Positions 8,107 through 16,882 of a DNA stretch of 64,000 nt are shown in pieces (position 1 is the first letter of the stretch; every line of letters begins with the position of its first letter). The DNA is taken from the NCBI RefSeq assembly GCF_014842025.1, contig NZ_JACYUY010000017.1, positions 1-64,000 of the forward strand. Reading direction: 5' to 3'. The notes under the pieces were generated by a model. It was not told the DNA's origin. It did not search any database and worked only from the letters and a program-made list of their open reading frames with translations. Origin of the DNA: Massilia sp. CFBP 13721 (lineage in GTDB: Bacteria; Pseudomonadota; Gammaproteobacteria; Burkholderiales; Burkholderiaceae_D). Both the position numbers and the translations under genes were made by a program.

Positions 8107-9249
8107 TCAGACCCGGCGCAGCGCCCAGTGCAGCGCCATGCCCACCACGAAGCCGAAGCCGACGTTCCACAGCGCGGCCAGCGCCGTCAGCACGACCGTC
8201 AGCAGCGTGCGCCAGCCTGCGCCGCGCGGCAAGTTACCCATCACGAGCCGTCCGCCCGCCAGCAGCAGGATCGTGCCCAGCACCGCGGCCGGTACCGCTT
8301 GCAGCAGGAAGCCGATCGAATCGGAAAAGCACAGCGCAAGGACCGTCAGCGTGATGCCGAAGATAATTGGCGCGCCGCCGCTGCGCGCGCCAAAGGCGGT
8401 ATACGCCGCCATGCCGCCGGCGCCGTGGCACATCGGGATGCCGCCGGCCAGGCCGCCGGCCAGGTTGATGGCGCCGGTGGACAAGGCCAGCTGCCTGACG
8501 CTGGTGGGCCGATCCGGGAACAGGCGGTTGTTTTCTTCGCTCGTGGCGATCACCGCGTTGCCCATGGTGAGTGGCAGCTGGGGCAGGGCCAGCAGCAGCG
8601 TGCCGGTGACGAAATCGTGCCAACGCAGGTCGCCCACGGCCAGGCTGGGCAAGCGCGGCGCGAAGCCGAAGCTGGCCGCTTCCCACATGGCCGGCGCCCT
8701 GAGCACGCCATAGGCGAAGCCCGCGCCGAGCAGGACCAGCATGGCCGGGAAACGCCGGCTGCGCCGCAGGGACACGGCGATCGCAAAGGCGACAGCGGCT
8801 GCCAGCCAGTCGCCTGCCATCATGCGTCCGCCCTGCAGCATGAACGACAGGCCGAGTCCAGCCACGATGCCGCACACGACTTCCTTCGGGATCAGGCGCG
8901 CCAGGCGCGCGGCCGCGCCGCTGGCGCCCAGCAGCAGCCAGAACAGCCCGGTGACCAGGCTCGCCGCCGCCACGGTCGCCGCGGTGATGCCGCCCCCGAG
9001 CACGCCGGCCTGCGCCACCGCCAGCGCGCCGATCGCCTTCATCGGCTGCACCGGCACCGGCGTGCGGTACAGCAGGCCGCAGCCGACCAGCGCCACGCCA
9101 AAGGCGAGCAGGATGCCGACCGGGTCCATCTTCAACACGGTGACGTAGGCGACGACGAAGGGAATGAAGCTGCCCAGGTCGGCAAACGCGGCCGCCCATT
9201 CGGCGCGGTCGAAGCGCAGGCCGCCCGCATCCTCCACGCCGGCGTTCAT
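8107..9249 (-). CDS. MOT1-type molybdate/sulfate transporter
   Basis: Polytopic inner-membrane permease of 380 residues, made almost wholly of hydrophobic helices. The two motifs typical of the MOT1 branch of the SulP-like superfamily are visible: LPQLPLTMGNAVIAT and GGIPMCHGAGGMAAYTAFGA. The first helices carry DLGSFIPFVVAY. Characterised MOT1 proteins take up molybdate; many bacterial ones are annotated only as putative sulfate transporters. Here the adjacent ModE-like regulator (ATGA start/stop overlap at 9246-9249) and two oxyanion-binding proteins favour molybdate or tungstate. It lacks the cytoplasmic STAS domain of SulP sulfate permeases. Confidence 0.85.
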   Translation of the reverse strand: MNAGVEDAGGLRFDRAEWAAAFADLGSFIPFVVAYVTVLKMDPVGILLAFGVALVGCGLLYRTPVPVQPMKAIGALAVAQAGVLGGGITAATVAAASLVTGLFWLLLGASGAAARLARLIPKEVVCGIVAGLGLSFMLQGGRMMAGDWLAAAVAFAIAVSLRRSRRFPAMLVLLGAGFAYGVLRAPAMWEAASFGFAPRLPSLAVGDLRWHDFVTGTLLLALPQLPLTMGNAVIATSEENNRLFPDRPTSVRQLALSTGAINLAGGLAGGIPMCHGAGGMAAYTAFGARSGGAPIIFGITLTVLALCFSDSIGFLLQAVPAAVLGTILLLAGGRLVMGNLPRGAGWRTLLTVVLTALAALWNVGFGFVVGMALHWALRRV

Positions 9250-10340
9250 TTTGGCTTTCTGAACGAATACCAGGGCAGCGCCTGGCTCAGGCGGAGCACG
9301 TCGCCGGCGCCCTCGATGTCATAGCCGGGCAGGTCCGCCGTCAGGCCCTGCCACTCGCTGCGGCGCAGCAGTTCGCGCAGCTTGGCGATCGGCGCCTGGT
9401 CGATCGCTTCCTTGAGGCAGACAAAATAATACTGCTCGCGCAGCAGCGGAAGAAAATCGAGTCCGAACGCGGCGGCCGCCGCCTGGATGCCGAAGCCGAC
9501 GTCGGCCTGCGCCGAGGCGACGGCAGCGGCCACGGCCAGGTGGGTCGGTTCGGCGCGCTCGAAGCCATTCACGCTCGACGCCGCAATGCCGGCGCCGGCC
9601 AGCAGTTGCTCGATCTCGAGCCGGGTGCCGGAACCCGGCTGGCGGTTGACGAAGCGCACCTCGGCGCGCTTGAGGTCCTGCACGCCCGCGATCCGCTTCG
9701 GGTTGCCGGGGGCGAGCATCAAGCCTTGCTGGCGGCCGACGAAATTGATCAGCTTGTGGCGGCCGGGTTTCAACAATGCCTTGAAGGCTTTTTGCGCCAT
9801 GCTGCCCTGGCCGCGGTCTTCGCTGACGTGGAAGCCGGCCAGCAGGCAGTCGCCGCGCGAGAGCGCCTCGATGCATTCGAGGCTGCCGCGAAACTGCAGG
9901 TCGAGGTGCAGCCCGGCGTCGCGCGCCAGGAATTCCTTCAGGCGCGAGAGGGCGATGTCGTGGCTGGCGAACATGGGAATCACGTGCACTTCCGGATCGA
10001 AGGCGAGGGCGAACTCGCGCTCCATCTCGGCCACCAGGTTCTCGACTTGCGGATGGACGCGCATCTTGGCGCGCTGCTCGGCGAACAGCAGCTTTTCCCC
10101 GAACGGCGACAGGCGCGCACGCTTGCCGCGCTCCCAGACGATCAGCCCGGCGTCGAGGGTGGCTTCCCATTTCTTGAGCTCGCCCCAGACGTGGCGGTAG
10201 GACAGCTGCAGCCGCGTTGCTGCCTGGCCAACCGAACCGGCCGCGTGGATCGCCGAGAGGATGTCGAACAGGGGATTTTCGAGCTGCATGCGCATGCCGC
10301 CATTGCGGGCGAAGGTATAGGCTAGCTTAACGTGCAACAT
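9246..10340 (-). CDS. ModE-like HTH regulator fused to a periplasmic-binding-protein-like domain
   Basis: A 364-residue cytoplasmic regulator. Residues about 20-110 form a winged helix like the ModE N-terminal domain (FDILSAIHAAGSVGQAA, LSYRHVWGELKKWE). The rest, about 125-340, resembles a type-2 binding-protein fold (PBP_like, PF12727 type) instead of the usual ModE molbindin domains, with the ligand-loop-like segment RQPGSGTRLEIEQLL. It probably senses molybdate, tungstate or a Mo-cofactor-related ligand. It overlaps the MOT1-type gene by 4 nt, so the two are translationally coupled. The extreme N-terminus is unsure: ATGs at 10340, 10295 and 10289 are in frame and none has a good ribosome-binding site. 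It is divergent from the binding-protein genes, which it may control. Confidence 0.82.
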   Translation of the reverse strand: MLHVKLAYTFARNGGMRMQLENPLFDILSAIHAAGSVGQAATRLQLSYRHVWGELKKWEATLDAGLIVWERGKRARLSPFGEKLLFAEQRAKMRVHPQVENLVAEMEREFALAFDPEVHVIPMFASHDIALSRLKEFLARDAGLHLDLQFRGSLECIEALSRGDCLLAGFHVSEDRGQGSMAQKAFKALLKPGRHKLINFVGRQQGLMLAPGNPKRIAGVQDLKRAEVRFVNRQPGSGTRLEIEQLLAGAGIAASSVNGFERAEPTHLAVAAAVASAQADVGFGIQAAAAAFGLDFLPLLREQYYFVCLKEAIDQAPIAKLRELLRRSEWQGLTADLPGYDIEGAGDVLRLSQALPWYSFRKPK

Positions 10341-10354
10341 CTTCAGGAGACAAC

Positions 10355-10374
10355 ATATGCAAACATGTTCATAT
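10355..10374. promoter_or_regulatory. Candidate operator between the ModE-like regulator and the binding-protein genes
   Basis: An AT-rich imperfect dyad: outer arms ATATG (10355-10359) and CATAT (10370-10374) around the perfect 8-nt palindrome AACATGTT (10362-10369). It sits in the 92-bp divergent interval just upstream of the regulator start, in otherwise GC-rich sequence. ModE-type regulators bind AT-rich dyads, but this does not match the E. coli ModE box exactly. The assignment is inference. Confidence 0.4.
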
Positions 10375-10432
10375 TGAAAGTTTTCGAGGGCGGCTTACCA
10401 TAGCACACTGATAACGATCATAGAAAGCGGCG

Positions 10433-11245
10433 ATGGGGAAGCGTGGAATGCGGCGGGTGCTTGGTGGAACGGTTCTCGCTGCGCTCGTGCCCGTGAGCGC
10501 GCTCGCGCAGGCGCCAGGCGTGGACGGCAGCGGTGCGCCCGTGCTGCTGGCTGCAGGCAGCCTGCGCGCGCCGATGACCGAGATCCTGGCCGCATGGCGC
10601 GCGGCCGGCGGGGCTGAATTCAAAGCCGAATATGGACCTTCCGGCAAGCTGCGCCAGGAGATCGAAGCCGGGCGTACGTTTGACGTCTTCGCCTCCGCCT
10701 CGAGCGACCACACCGATGCCCTCGCACGCCAGGGCTTGCTGGAAACGCCGCAGATATTCGCCCACAACGACCTGTGCGTCGTCAGCACACCCGCCGTGGG
10801 ACTGCGCGTCGACAACTTGCTCGACGTGCTTGCGCGTCCGGCGCTGCGCCTGGCCACCTCGACCCCGGTCAGCGATCCGATGGGCGACTACACCTGGCAA
10901 TTCTTCCGCAATGCCGACAAGCGCCAGCCCGGCCTGTACGCGCTGTTCGACGCCAAGGCGCTGAAACTGTCCGGCGCGGCTACGCCGGCCCTGGGCGCCA
11001 CGACCCCTTATATCGCCGCCTTCGAACAGAAAAAGGCCGACGCCTACGTCATGTACTGCACGAATGCGGTACAGACCAAAGCCGCGTTGCCCGAGCTGAA
11101 CGTCCTGCGCATCCCGGACGAGCTGAACGTGCGCAGCGCCTACGCCATCGGCGCGCGCGCGGGCTCGGCCGCGGGCGCCGCCCTGGTGCGCTTCGTGCTG
11201 GGCGAGCAGGGCCGCACCATCTTGCTTCACCATGGATTTCACTAA
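10433..11245 (+). CDS. ModA-like periplasmic oxyanion-binding protein
   Basis: A 270-residue secreted binding protein with a signal peptide ending near ALAQ. It has the SBP_bac_11/ModA-type layout: VLLAAGSLRAPMTEILAAW at the start of domain 1, then YGPSGKLRQEIEAG, DVFASASS, LCVVSTPAV and the late segment AYVMYCTNAV. The first and second of these contribute the anion site in ModA proteins. Starts at 10433 or 10448 (MRRVLGG) are both possible. It is 15 nt upstream of a TupA-like gene, so the pair is an operon. No permease or ATPase gene follows. The exact ligand (molybdate, tungstate or another anion) cannot be read from sequence. Confidence 0.75.
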   Translation: MGKRGMRRVLGGTVLAALVPVSALAQAPGVDGSGAPVLLAAGSLRAPMTEILAAWRAAGGAEFKAEYGPSGKLRQEIEAGRTFDVFASASSDHTDALARQGLLETPQIFAHNDLCVVSTPAVGLRVDNLLDVLARPALRLATSTPVSDPMGDYTWQFFRNADKRQPGLYALFDAKALKLSGAATPALGATTPYIAAFEQKKADAYVMYCTNAVQTKAALPELNVLRIPDELNVRSAYAIGARAGSAAGAALVRFVLGEQGRTILLHHGFH

Positions 11246-11260
11246 AAAAGGAAACACGTC

Positions 11261-12076
11261 ATGTCCAACTTGAAGAAACACCTCGCCCTGCTAGGCCTCC
11301 TGCTGGCTACCTCGATGCCGGCGCTGGCCCAGCAGGCGATCCGCCTGTCGACCACCACCAGCACCGAGAATTCGGGCCTGCTGCAATACCTGCTGCCGAA
11401 ATTCGAAGCCAGGGCGAATGCCAAGGTCAAGGTGATTTCGGTCGGCACCGGCAAGGCGCTGGAACTGGCGAAGAATGGCGACGTCGACGTCACCCTGGTG
11501 CACGCGCGCGCTTCCGAAGACAAGTTCGTGGCCGAAGGCCATGGCGTCAACCGGCGCGACGTGATGTACAACGACTTCATCATCGCCGGTCCGGAAAGCG
11601 ACCCGGCCGGCATCAAGGGCGGCAAGGACGTGCTGGCCGCGATGAAGAAGATCACCGCCAGCGGCGCCAAATTCATCTCGCGCGGCGACAATTCCGGCAC
11701 CGACCAGATGGAAAAGGCCTACTGGAAGCAGGCCGGCAGCCAGCCGCAGGGCAGCGCCTACGTGTCGGCCGGCCTGGGCATGGGCGAAGTGCTGAACATG
11801 GCCGCCGAACTGCGCGCCTACACGCTGACCGACCGCGCAACCTACCTCGCTTATCAAGCCAAGACCGGCCTGCAGATCGTGGTCGAAGGCGACCCGAAGA
11901 TGTTCAACCCCTACGGCATCATCGCCGTCAACCCGGCGAAATCGAAAGACCTGAACTACAAGGGCGCGATGCAGCTGGTCGAGTGGATCACCTCGCCTGA
12001 AGGCCAGCAGCTGATCGCGGCGTTCAAGGTCGATGGGCGCCAGGTGTTCTTCCCGTCGGCGACGGCCGGTAAATAA
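11261..12076 (+). CDS. tupA: TupA-like tungstate-binding periplasmic protein
   Basis: A 271-residue periplasmic protein with a clear signal peptide (MSNLKKHLALLGLL...ALAQ) and the hallmark ligand loop STTTSTENSGLLQYLLP of the TupA/tungstate branch of the PBP-like-2 family. Further conserved pieces are GTGKALELAKNGDVD, HARASEDKF, FISRGDNSGTDQMEK and NPYGIIAVNP. A good Shine-Dalgarno (AGGAAA) lies 6 nt before the ATG. In tungstate systems it delivers the anion to TupB/TupC, but neither follows here; the next gene is on the other strand. It may use a permease elsewhere in the genome. Confidence 0.82.
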   Translation: MSNLKKHLALLGLLLATSMPALAQQAIRLSTTTSTENSGLLQYLLPKFEARANAKVKVISVGTGKALELAKNGDVDVTLVHARASEDKFVAEGHGVNRRDVMYNDFIIAGPESDPAGIKGGKDVLAAMKKITASGAKFISRGDNSGTDQMEKAYWKQAGSQPQGSAYVSAGLGMGEVLNMAAELRAYTLTDRATYLAYQAKTGLQIVVEGDPKMFNPYGIIAVNPAKSKDLNYKGAMQLVEWITSPEGQQLIAAFKVDGRQVFFPSATAGK

Positions 12077-12091
12077 TCGAGTCCGGTTCTC

Positions 12092-12181
12092 GTAGGGTGG
12101 GCGGCTAAACTGGCCTGTCGGCGCCTACGCGGCGCAGGTGCCGCGTGAATGCGGATGAACGGGTGTAGCCGCCCACCCTAC
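12092..12181. repeat. Dispersed palindromic repeat, copy A
   Basis: Perfect 16-bp terminal inverted repeats GTAGGGTGGGCGGCTA (12092-12107) and TAGCCGCCCACCCTAC (12166-12181) around 58 nt. It fills the gap between the convergent tupA and hybrid-kinase genes. It may also serve as a bidirectional terminator. Related copies are at 23512-23739, 30973-30995, 32432-32566 and possibly 38260-38280. Confidence 0.8.
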
Positions 12182-12194
12182 AAACCACGCACGC

Positions 12195-15100
12195 TTACAA
12201 CTGCGCCACCGGCGCACGCTTCGCAAAAATCGCCAGCAGTTTATCCAGCGGCGCCGGCTTGACGAAGTGGTGGTCGAAGCCGGCCCGCAGTGCCGCCTCG
12301 CGGTCTTGCGGACTGCCGTAGCCGGTGATGGCGACCAGCAGCGCGTGCTCGGCCTGCGGCAGGCGGCGCAGGCGCTGCGCCAGTTCGATGCCGTCCATGC
12401 CGGGCAGGCCGATATCGAGCAAAAACACGTCGAAATCCTCCTGCGCCGCCACCGTCAGCGCGCGCGCCGGGTCGTGTTCGGCCGCGACCCGGTAACCGGC
12501 GCCCTCCAAAAACATCGCCAGCAGTTGGGCGGCGTCGACATTGTCGTCCACCACCAGGATGCGCAGCGGCGCCGCGGCCGCCTGGCCGGCCGGCTGCACC
12601 GACTGGCCGGGCTCGAGCGCCGCCGGCCGGCGCAGGCGCGGCAGCACCACCGAGAACTTGCTGCCGCGCCCCAGCCCCTCGCTGTGGACGGCGACCCGTC
12701 CGCCATGCAGTTCGACCAGGCTGCGCACCAGCGCCAGGCCGATGCCGAGGCCGCCCTGCGAGCGGTCCGGGGTGCGCTCGGCCTGGGTGAACAGGTCGAA
12801 CACGCCGGCCTGCACCTCGGGCGTCATGCCGATGCCGTCGTCGATCACGCACAGCACGACCTCGTCGTCGTTCATTTCCATCTGCATCACGATGCGCCCG
12901 TGCGGCGGCGTGTACTTGGCGGCGTTGTTGAGCAGGTTCGACAGCACCTGCACCAGGCGCTTGCGGTCGCCCTGCACGATCGTGTGCTCGGCCGCCAGGT
13001 GTACTTCCAGCCGGTGGCCGCGCGCCTCGACCAGCGGGCGCACCTGCTCGACCGCGTCGGCCACCGCATCCTTGACGTCGACCGGCGCATTCTCCAGGCG
13101 CACCAGGCCGCCGGAGACGCGCGACACGTCCAGCAAGTCGTTGATCAGGCTGGTGATGTGGGCGACCTGGCGCGTGATGATGGCGCTGGTCTTTTTCACC
13201 TTGGCGGCGTCCGGCTCGCCCAGCGAGAGGATCTGGGCGGCCGCGCCGATCGGCGCCAGCGGATTACGCAGTTCGTGGGCCAGCATGGCGAGGAACTCGT
13301 CCTTGCGCCGTCCCTCGATGCGCAGCTTTTCCTCGGCCGCCTTGCGTTCGCTGATGTCGTAGACGATGCCGGCGATGCGCCCCGGACCGTCGGCGCCGGC
13401 GTGCATGGCGCCGAAGATCGCGATCCAGTGCAGGCTGCCGTCGGGCCAGATGATGCGGCATTCGGCCTGCCACACTTCGTTGCGGGCGATCGCGCGATGG
13501 AAATCGGCCGCGACCGCCGCGCGGTCGTCCGGATGCACGTGCTGGAGAAAAATCTCGACGCTCCACTCGGCCACCGGCGCGCCATAGCCGAAGCACTGGT
13601 CGTGCAGCAGCGAACGGCGCGAGACGCCGGTCGCCAGGTCCATTTCCCAGGCGCCCAGCTCAGCCGATTCGAGGATGAAGTGCAGGCGCTCGGCGGTGTC
13701 GCGCAGGCGCTGCTGGGCATCGCGGCGCAGCGTGACGTCGCGCAGGAAGAGGGCGACGCCGTCCTCCAGCGCCGGAAAAGCGCGTACTTCCAGCCAGCGC
13801 ACGCCGCCATCGGCCAGCGGGTACGGATACTCGGCGATGTCGGCCACGCGGCTCGCTTTCACGTGGCGGCACAGGCTGTCGATGCTGGTGCCGCGCATGT
13901 TGGCGAAGGCGTCGCGGAAATCGAGGCCCAGCACTTCGCCGCCGCGCCCGAGCAGCTTGAGGCCGGCGGCGTTCATTTTGACCAGGCGCCAGTCGCGGTC
14001 GAGCAGGCCGAAGCCTTCGATCATGCTGTCGAAGATGGTTTGCGACTCGTCGCGCTCGGCGCGCAGGGTGCGCTGGGCATTCGCCGCTTCGACCGCGGCC
14101 CAGGTGCGCTCGGCCATGTCCTGCGCCATGCGCAGTTCCTCGCCGCTCCAGTGGTGCGCCAGCGGGCGGTGCAGGCTCAGCACCGCCCGCAGCGTGCCGG
14201 CTTCGATCACCGGCACGGTCAGGTGCGAGCGCGCGCCGAAACTGGCGTCGACGGTGCACCAGGGGCCGGCGGCGGCGAGATCGGCGGCATCGTCCACCAT
14301 CAGCGGGCGCCCGGCGAGCAGGTCGCCATCGATGCGAAAGCCTAACTGGCCCACCTGCAGGTCCTGCCCGGTCAGGCTGTCCATCTCGGGGTGGCTCCAG
14401 TCGCCGCGCACCCCCAGCAGCCTGGTTACCGGGTCGAGGTGGGCGAACAGCACGCGCGCCACCCCCAGGCGCCGGCCGAGCACCGCCGTGGCGGTGGCGG
14501 CGATGTCGGCGCTCGACGACAGCGGGCGCAGGCTGTCGGCCAGTTCCAGCTGGAAGGCCAGCTGGCGCTCGGCGCTCTCCAGGCGGCGCACTTTTTCCTC
14601 GACCTCGGCCAGCGCCTGCACCTGCTCGGTGACGTCCGTGCCTTCCAGGAACACGCCCTGGACCTGGCCGTCCGGCCCGACAATCGGCTGGTAGATGAAA
14701 TCGAGGTAGCGCAGTTCCAGCTGGCCCGGTTGGCCACCCTGGCGCCGCCGCAGGCGCGCCGGCATGGCGCGCCCGACAAAGGCTTCGCCGCTGTCGTGGA
14801 CGCCGTCGAGCAGCTCGAAGAAACCCTGGCCGGCCAGTTCCGGCACCGCCGCGCGCACGGTCTTGCCGAGATAGTCGCGTTCGCCCATCAGTTCGAGCAG
14901 CGCATCGTTGACCAGTTCGAACACGTGTTCGGGACCGCGCAGCACCGCCATGAAACTCGGCGCCTGCTGGAACAGGGCGTTGAGGCGCTCGACGTCGGCC
15001 TGCAGTGTCAGGTTTTGCTGGTAGACGTGCTGGGCGCGGCTGAGCAAACCGCTGCGCGCCGCCAGGAGTTCAGTTTCGTCGCCTTCGTCGCTGGCACGGG

Positions 15101-15509
15101 CCGCGCTGCGCATGCGCTCGATCTCGGTCACGTCGATCGGGTGCTGCATCACGAATTCGACCGTGCCGGCGTCGTCGAACACGGGCGTGTGGGTGATGGT
15201 CCAGAAGCGCGTCTCGAAGCCGCCGCCCTCAGCCTCGGCACGCGGGATGTCGTAGCGCAGCAGCGCCATGGTGTCGCTGCGCCCGGTGCGGATCGCGCGC
15301 TCGAGCGAGGCGGTCATTTGCGCCATGGTGTCCGGATCGCTGGGAAACGCATCGCGGAACGAGCGCCCGGCCATGTCGGCCAGGGCGCGGCCGGTGGAGG
15401 CGAGATACGCGCGATTGGCGGTGACGATGTCGAGCTTGAGGTCGAGGACCAGGTAGGGGTTGGGCGACGCGTCGAACAGCGCGTGGAAGGATTGTTTGGT
15501 GAGCGGCAT
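12195..15509 (-). CDS. Orphan hybrid sensor histidine kinase (PAS/GAF/HisKA/HATPase/REC)
   Basis: Soluble hybrid kinase of 1104 residues with no transmembrane segment. Order: PAS (about 7-130), PAS (about 175-305), GAF (about 320-485), PAS (about 490-600), PAS/PAC with HVHPDDRAAV (about 605-730), HisKA with AHELRNPLAP (phospho-His at residue 745), HATPase_c with NLLNNAAKYTPPHG, DDGIGMT and a GGLGIGLALV G-box, and a C-terminal receiver LRILVVDDN...LLDIGLPGMDG (phospho-Asp near 1032). No response-regulator or phosphotransfer gene is adjacent, so its partner is elsewhere. The sensor half is cytoplasmic, which suggests redox, gas or metabolite sensing, but no ligand can be named. Confidence 0.92.
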   Translation of the reverse strand: MPLTKQSFHALFDASPNPYLVLDLKLDIVTANRAYLASTGRALADMAGRSFRDAFPSDPDTMAQMTASLERAIRTGRSDTMALLRYDIPRAEAEGGGFETRFWTITHTPVFDDAGTVEFVMQHPIDVTEIERMRSAARASDEGDETELLAARSGLLSRAQHVYQQNLTLQADVERLNALFQQAPSFMAVLRGPEHVFELVNDALLELMGERDYLGKTVRAAVPELAGQGFFELLDGVHDSGEAFVGRAMPARLRRRQGGQPGQLELRYLDFIYQPIVGPDGQVQGVFLEGTDVTEQVQALAEVEEKVRRLESAERQLAFQLELADSLRPLSSSADIAATATAVLGRRLGVARVLFAHLDPVTRLLGVRGDWSHPEMDSLTGQDLQVGQLGFRIDGDLLAGRPLMVDDAADLAAAGPWCTVDASFGARSHLTVPVIEAGTLRAVLSLHRPLAHHWSGEELRMAQDMAERTWAAVEAANAQRTLRAERDESQTIFDSMIEGFGLLDRDWRLVKMNAAGLKLLGRGGEVLGLDFRDAFANMRGTSIDSLCRHVKASRVADIAEYPYPLADGGVRWLEVRAFPALEDGVALFLRDVTLRRDAQQRLRDTAERLHFILESAELGAWEMDLATGVSRRSLLHDQCFGYGAPVAEWSVEIFLQHVHPDDRAAVAADFHRAIARNEVWQAECRIIWPDGSLHWIAIFGAMHAGADGPGRIAGIVYDISERKAAEEKLRIEGRRKDEFLAMLAHELRNPLAPIGAAAQILSLGEPDAAKVKKTSAIITRQVAHITSLINDLLDVSRVSGGLVRLENAPVDVKDAVADAVEQVRPLVEARGHRLEVHLAAEHTIVQGDRKRLVQVLSNLLNNAAKYTPPHGRIVMQMEMNDDEVVLCVIDDGIGMTPEVQAGVFDLFTQAERTPDRSQGGLGIGLALVRSLVELHGGRVAVHSEGLGRGSKFSVVLPRLRRPAALEPGQSVQPAGQAAAAPLRILVVDDNVDAAQLLAMFLEGAGYRVAAEHDPARALTVAAQEDFDVFLLDIGLPGMDGIELAQRLRRLPQAEHALLVAITGYGSPQDREAALRAGFDHHFVKPAPLDKLLAIFAKRAPVAQL

Positions 15510-15527
15510 GGGCTGGTGCGGCGAATG

Positions 15528-15566
15528 AAAGGCAAAAACGATCCGTGCTGAAGCGTTCTTGCCTTT
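15528..15566 (-). terminator. Hairpin between the thioredoxin-fold gene and the hybrid kinase gene
   Basis: AAAGGCAA (15528-15535) pairs with TTGCCTTT (15559-15566), with an inner ACG/CGT pairing. It lies past the thioredoxin-like stop codon on the minus strand. The T-run is interrupted, so termination is only a suggestion. Confidence 0.35.
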
Positions 15567-15622
15567 ATTCTGGCATATCTGGCAAGCTTGGCTTTTTCGA
15601 TTCGATCCGCCGCCTCACGCGC

Positions 15623-16048
15623 TCAGCCAGCCTGCTCCAGCAGGACCTGCAGGTTGCAGTCGCGCTGCCAGCCGCGCCGTTCCTCGGTCGACCGGGCCAG
15701 GCGCGCCAACTCCTCCGGGGCCAGCTCGGCCTGGGCCAGCACCAGGCGCTCGGCTAATTGGGCGTCGGGCAGCATGGGGCCGAAAAAGGCCACCGTGTCG
15801 CCCTGCTGCAGCAGCAGGGTTGGGAAATTGTCGACGTCGAGGTCGCCGACGACGTCGGCCTGGTCTTCGATGTCGATCCAGACGAAGGTCATGTCCGGAT
15901 GGCGCGCGGCCAGGGCATCGAAGGCGGCGCGGTAGCCGCCGCAGGTGCCGCACCAGGCGGCGCACAGGCAGGCGACGATCCACTGGCCGCCGTCGAAGGC
16001 GCCGGCCAGCTGGTCGCGGTTGCTGGAATCGAGTGTCAGGCTATGCAT
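15623..16048 (-). CDS. Thioredoxin-fold family protein
   Basis: A 141-residue cytoplasmic thioredoxin-like protein. The active site is CAAWCGTCGGYR (WCGTC, about residues 32-36) in place of the WCGPC of housekeeping thioredoxins. The cis-proline segment is NFPTLLLQQGD. It lacks a signal peptide. The C-terminal ~45 residues (AERLVLAQAEL... onward) are a helical extension not found in minimal thioredoxins. The Thr for Pro substitution in the CxxC motif is expected to change the redox potential. It probably acts as a thiol-disulfide oxidoreductase with an unknown partner. It is divergent from tsaB. Confidence 0.85.
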   Translation of the reverse strand: MHSLTLDSSNRDQLAGAFDGGQWIVACLCAAWCGTCGGYRAAFDALAARHPDMTFVWIDIEDQADVVGDLDVDNFPTLLLQQGDTVAFFGPMLPDAQLAERLVLAQAELAPEELARLARSTEERRGWQRDCNLQVLLEQAG

Positions 16049-16138
16049 GAGCGGATTCTACCTTGCGGCGGGCGCTTGTGGGTCATATGCGCCGCGCCGG
16101 CGATGGCGGCGGCTTCGCGCGTCGGGTTAAAATAGCGC

Positions 16139-16882
16139 ATGCCTATCATCCTTGCCATCGAAACTTCGTCCGAACTCGCCTCGTGCGCGCTGCTGGCCAA
16201 CGACACCGTGATCGCGCGCGAATCCGGCGGCGTGCGCACCCATTCGCAATCCGTGCTGCCGATGGTGCAGGAACTGCTGGCCGAAGCCTGCGTCAAGCTG
16301 GCCGAGGTCGACGCGATCGCCTTTGGCGCCGGACCGGGATCGTTCACCGGCGTGCGCACCGCCTGCGGCGTGGCCCAGGGGCTCGCCTTTGGCGCCGACC
16401 TGCCGGTGCTGCCGCTGAACACGCTCGAGGCGATGGCCGAGGCTTGCCGCGCGCGCAGCGGTGCGGCCGAGGTGCTGGCCGTGCTCGACGCACGCATGAA
16501 CGAAGTCTATTGGGCGCAATACCGCTTCGGCGACGGCGCCTGGCACACCGTCATCGAACCAGCCCTGTCCAGCCCCGAGCTGGTGGCGCCGCAGCCGGTT
16601 GCGGGCCTGGCCGCCTGCGGCAACGGCTTTGCCGTCTATCCGGATGCGTTCGCCGGCAAGGACTTCGCCGCCGATGCCGACAGCGGTATCGTGCCGCACG
16701 CGCGCGACCTGGCGCGCATCGGCGCGGCCGCGCTGGCGGCCGGGCAGGGCGTGCCGGCGGCGCAGGCGCAGCCGCTCTACCTGCGCAACAAGGTCGCCTA
16801 TACCAGCGCCGAGCGCCAGGCCCTCAATGCTGCCAATGCTGCCGCCAAGGCCGAAGGTGCAGTCGAGGGTAAACGCGCATGA
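16139..16882 (+). CDS. tsaB: tRNA threonylcarbamoyladenosine biosynthesis protein TsaB
   Basis: A 247-residue ASKHA-fold protein that scaffolds TsaD and TsaE in making N6-threonylcarbamoyladenosine at A37 of ANN-decoding tRNAs. Typical segments are ILAIETSSELASCAL at the N-terminus, GAGPGSFTGVRTACGVAQGLAFG and VLAVLDARMNEVYWAQY. It starts the four-gene overlapping cluster tsaB-rimI-udg-DUF1853; its stop overlaps the rimI ATG (ATGA). The length is normal for the family. Confidence 0.95.
   Translation: MPIILAIETSSELASCALLANDTVIARESGGVRTHSQSVLPMVQELLAEACVKLAEVDAIAFGAGPGSFTGVRTACGVAQGLAFGADLPVLPLNTLEAMAEACRARSGAAEVLAVLDARMNEVYWAQYRFGDGAWHTVIEPALSSPELVAPQPVAGLAACGNGFAVYPDAFAGKDFAADADSGIVPHARDLARIGAAALAAGQGVPAAQAQPLYLRNKVAYTSAERQALNAANAAAKAEGAVEGKRA

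Noticed and set aside
12267..14345. Plus-strand open frame of 692 codons opposite the hybrid kinase
   Set aside because: A shadow of the kinase gene, with His/Gln/Arg-rich composition and no domain.
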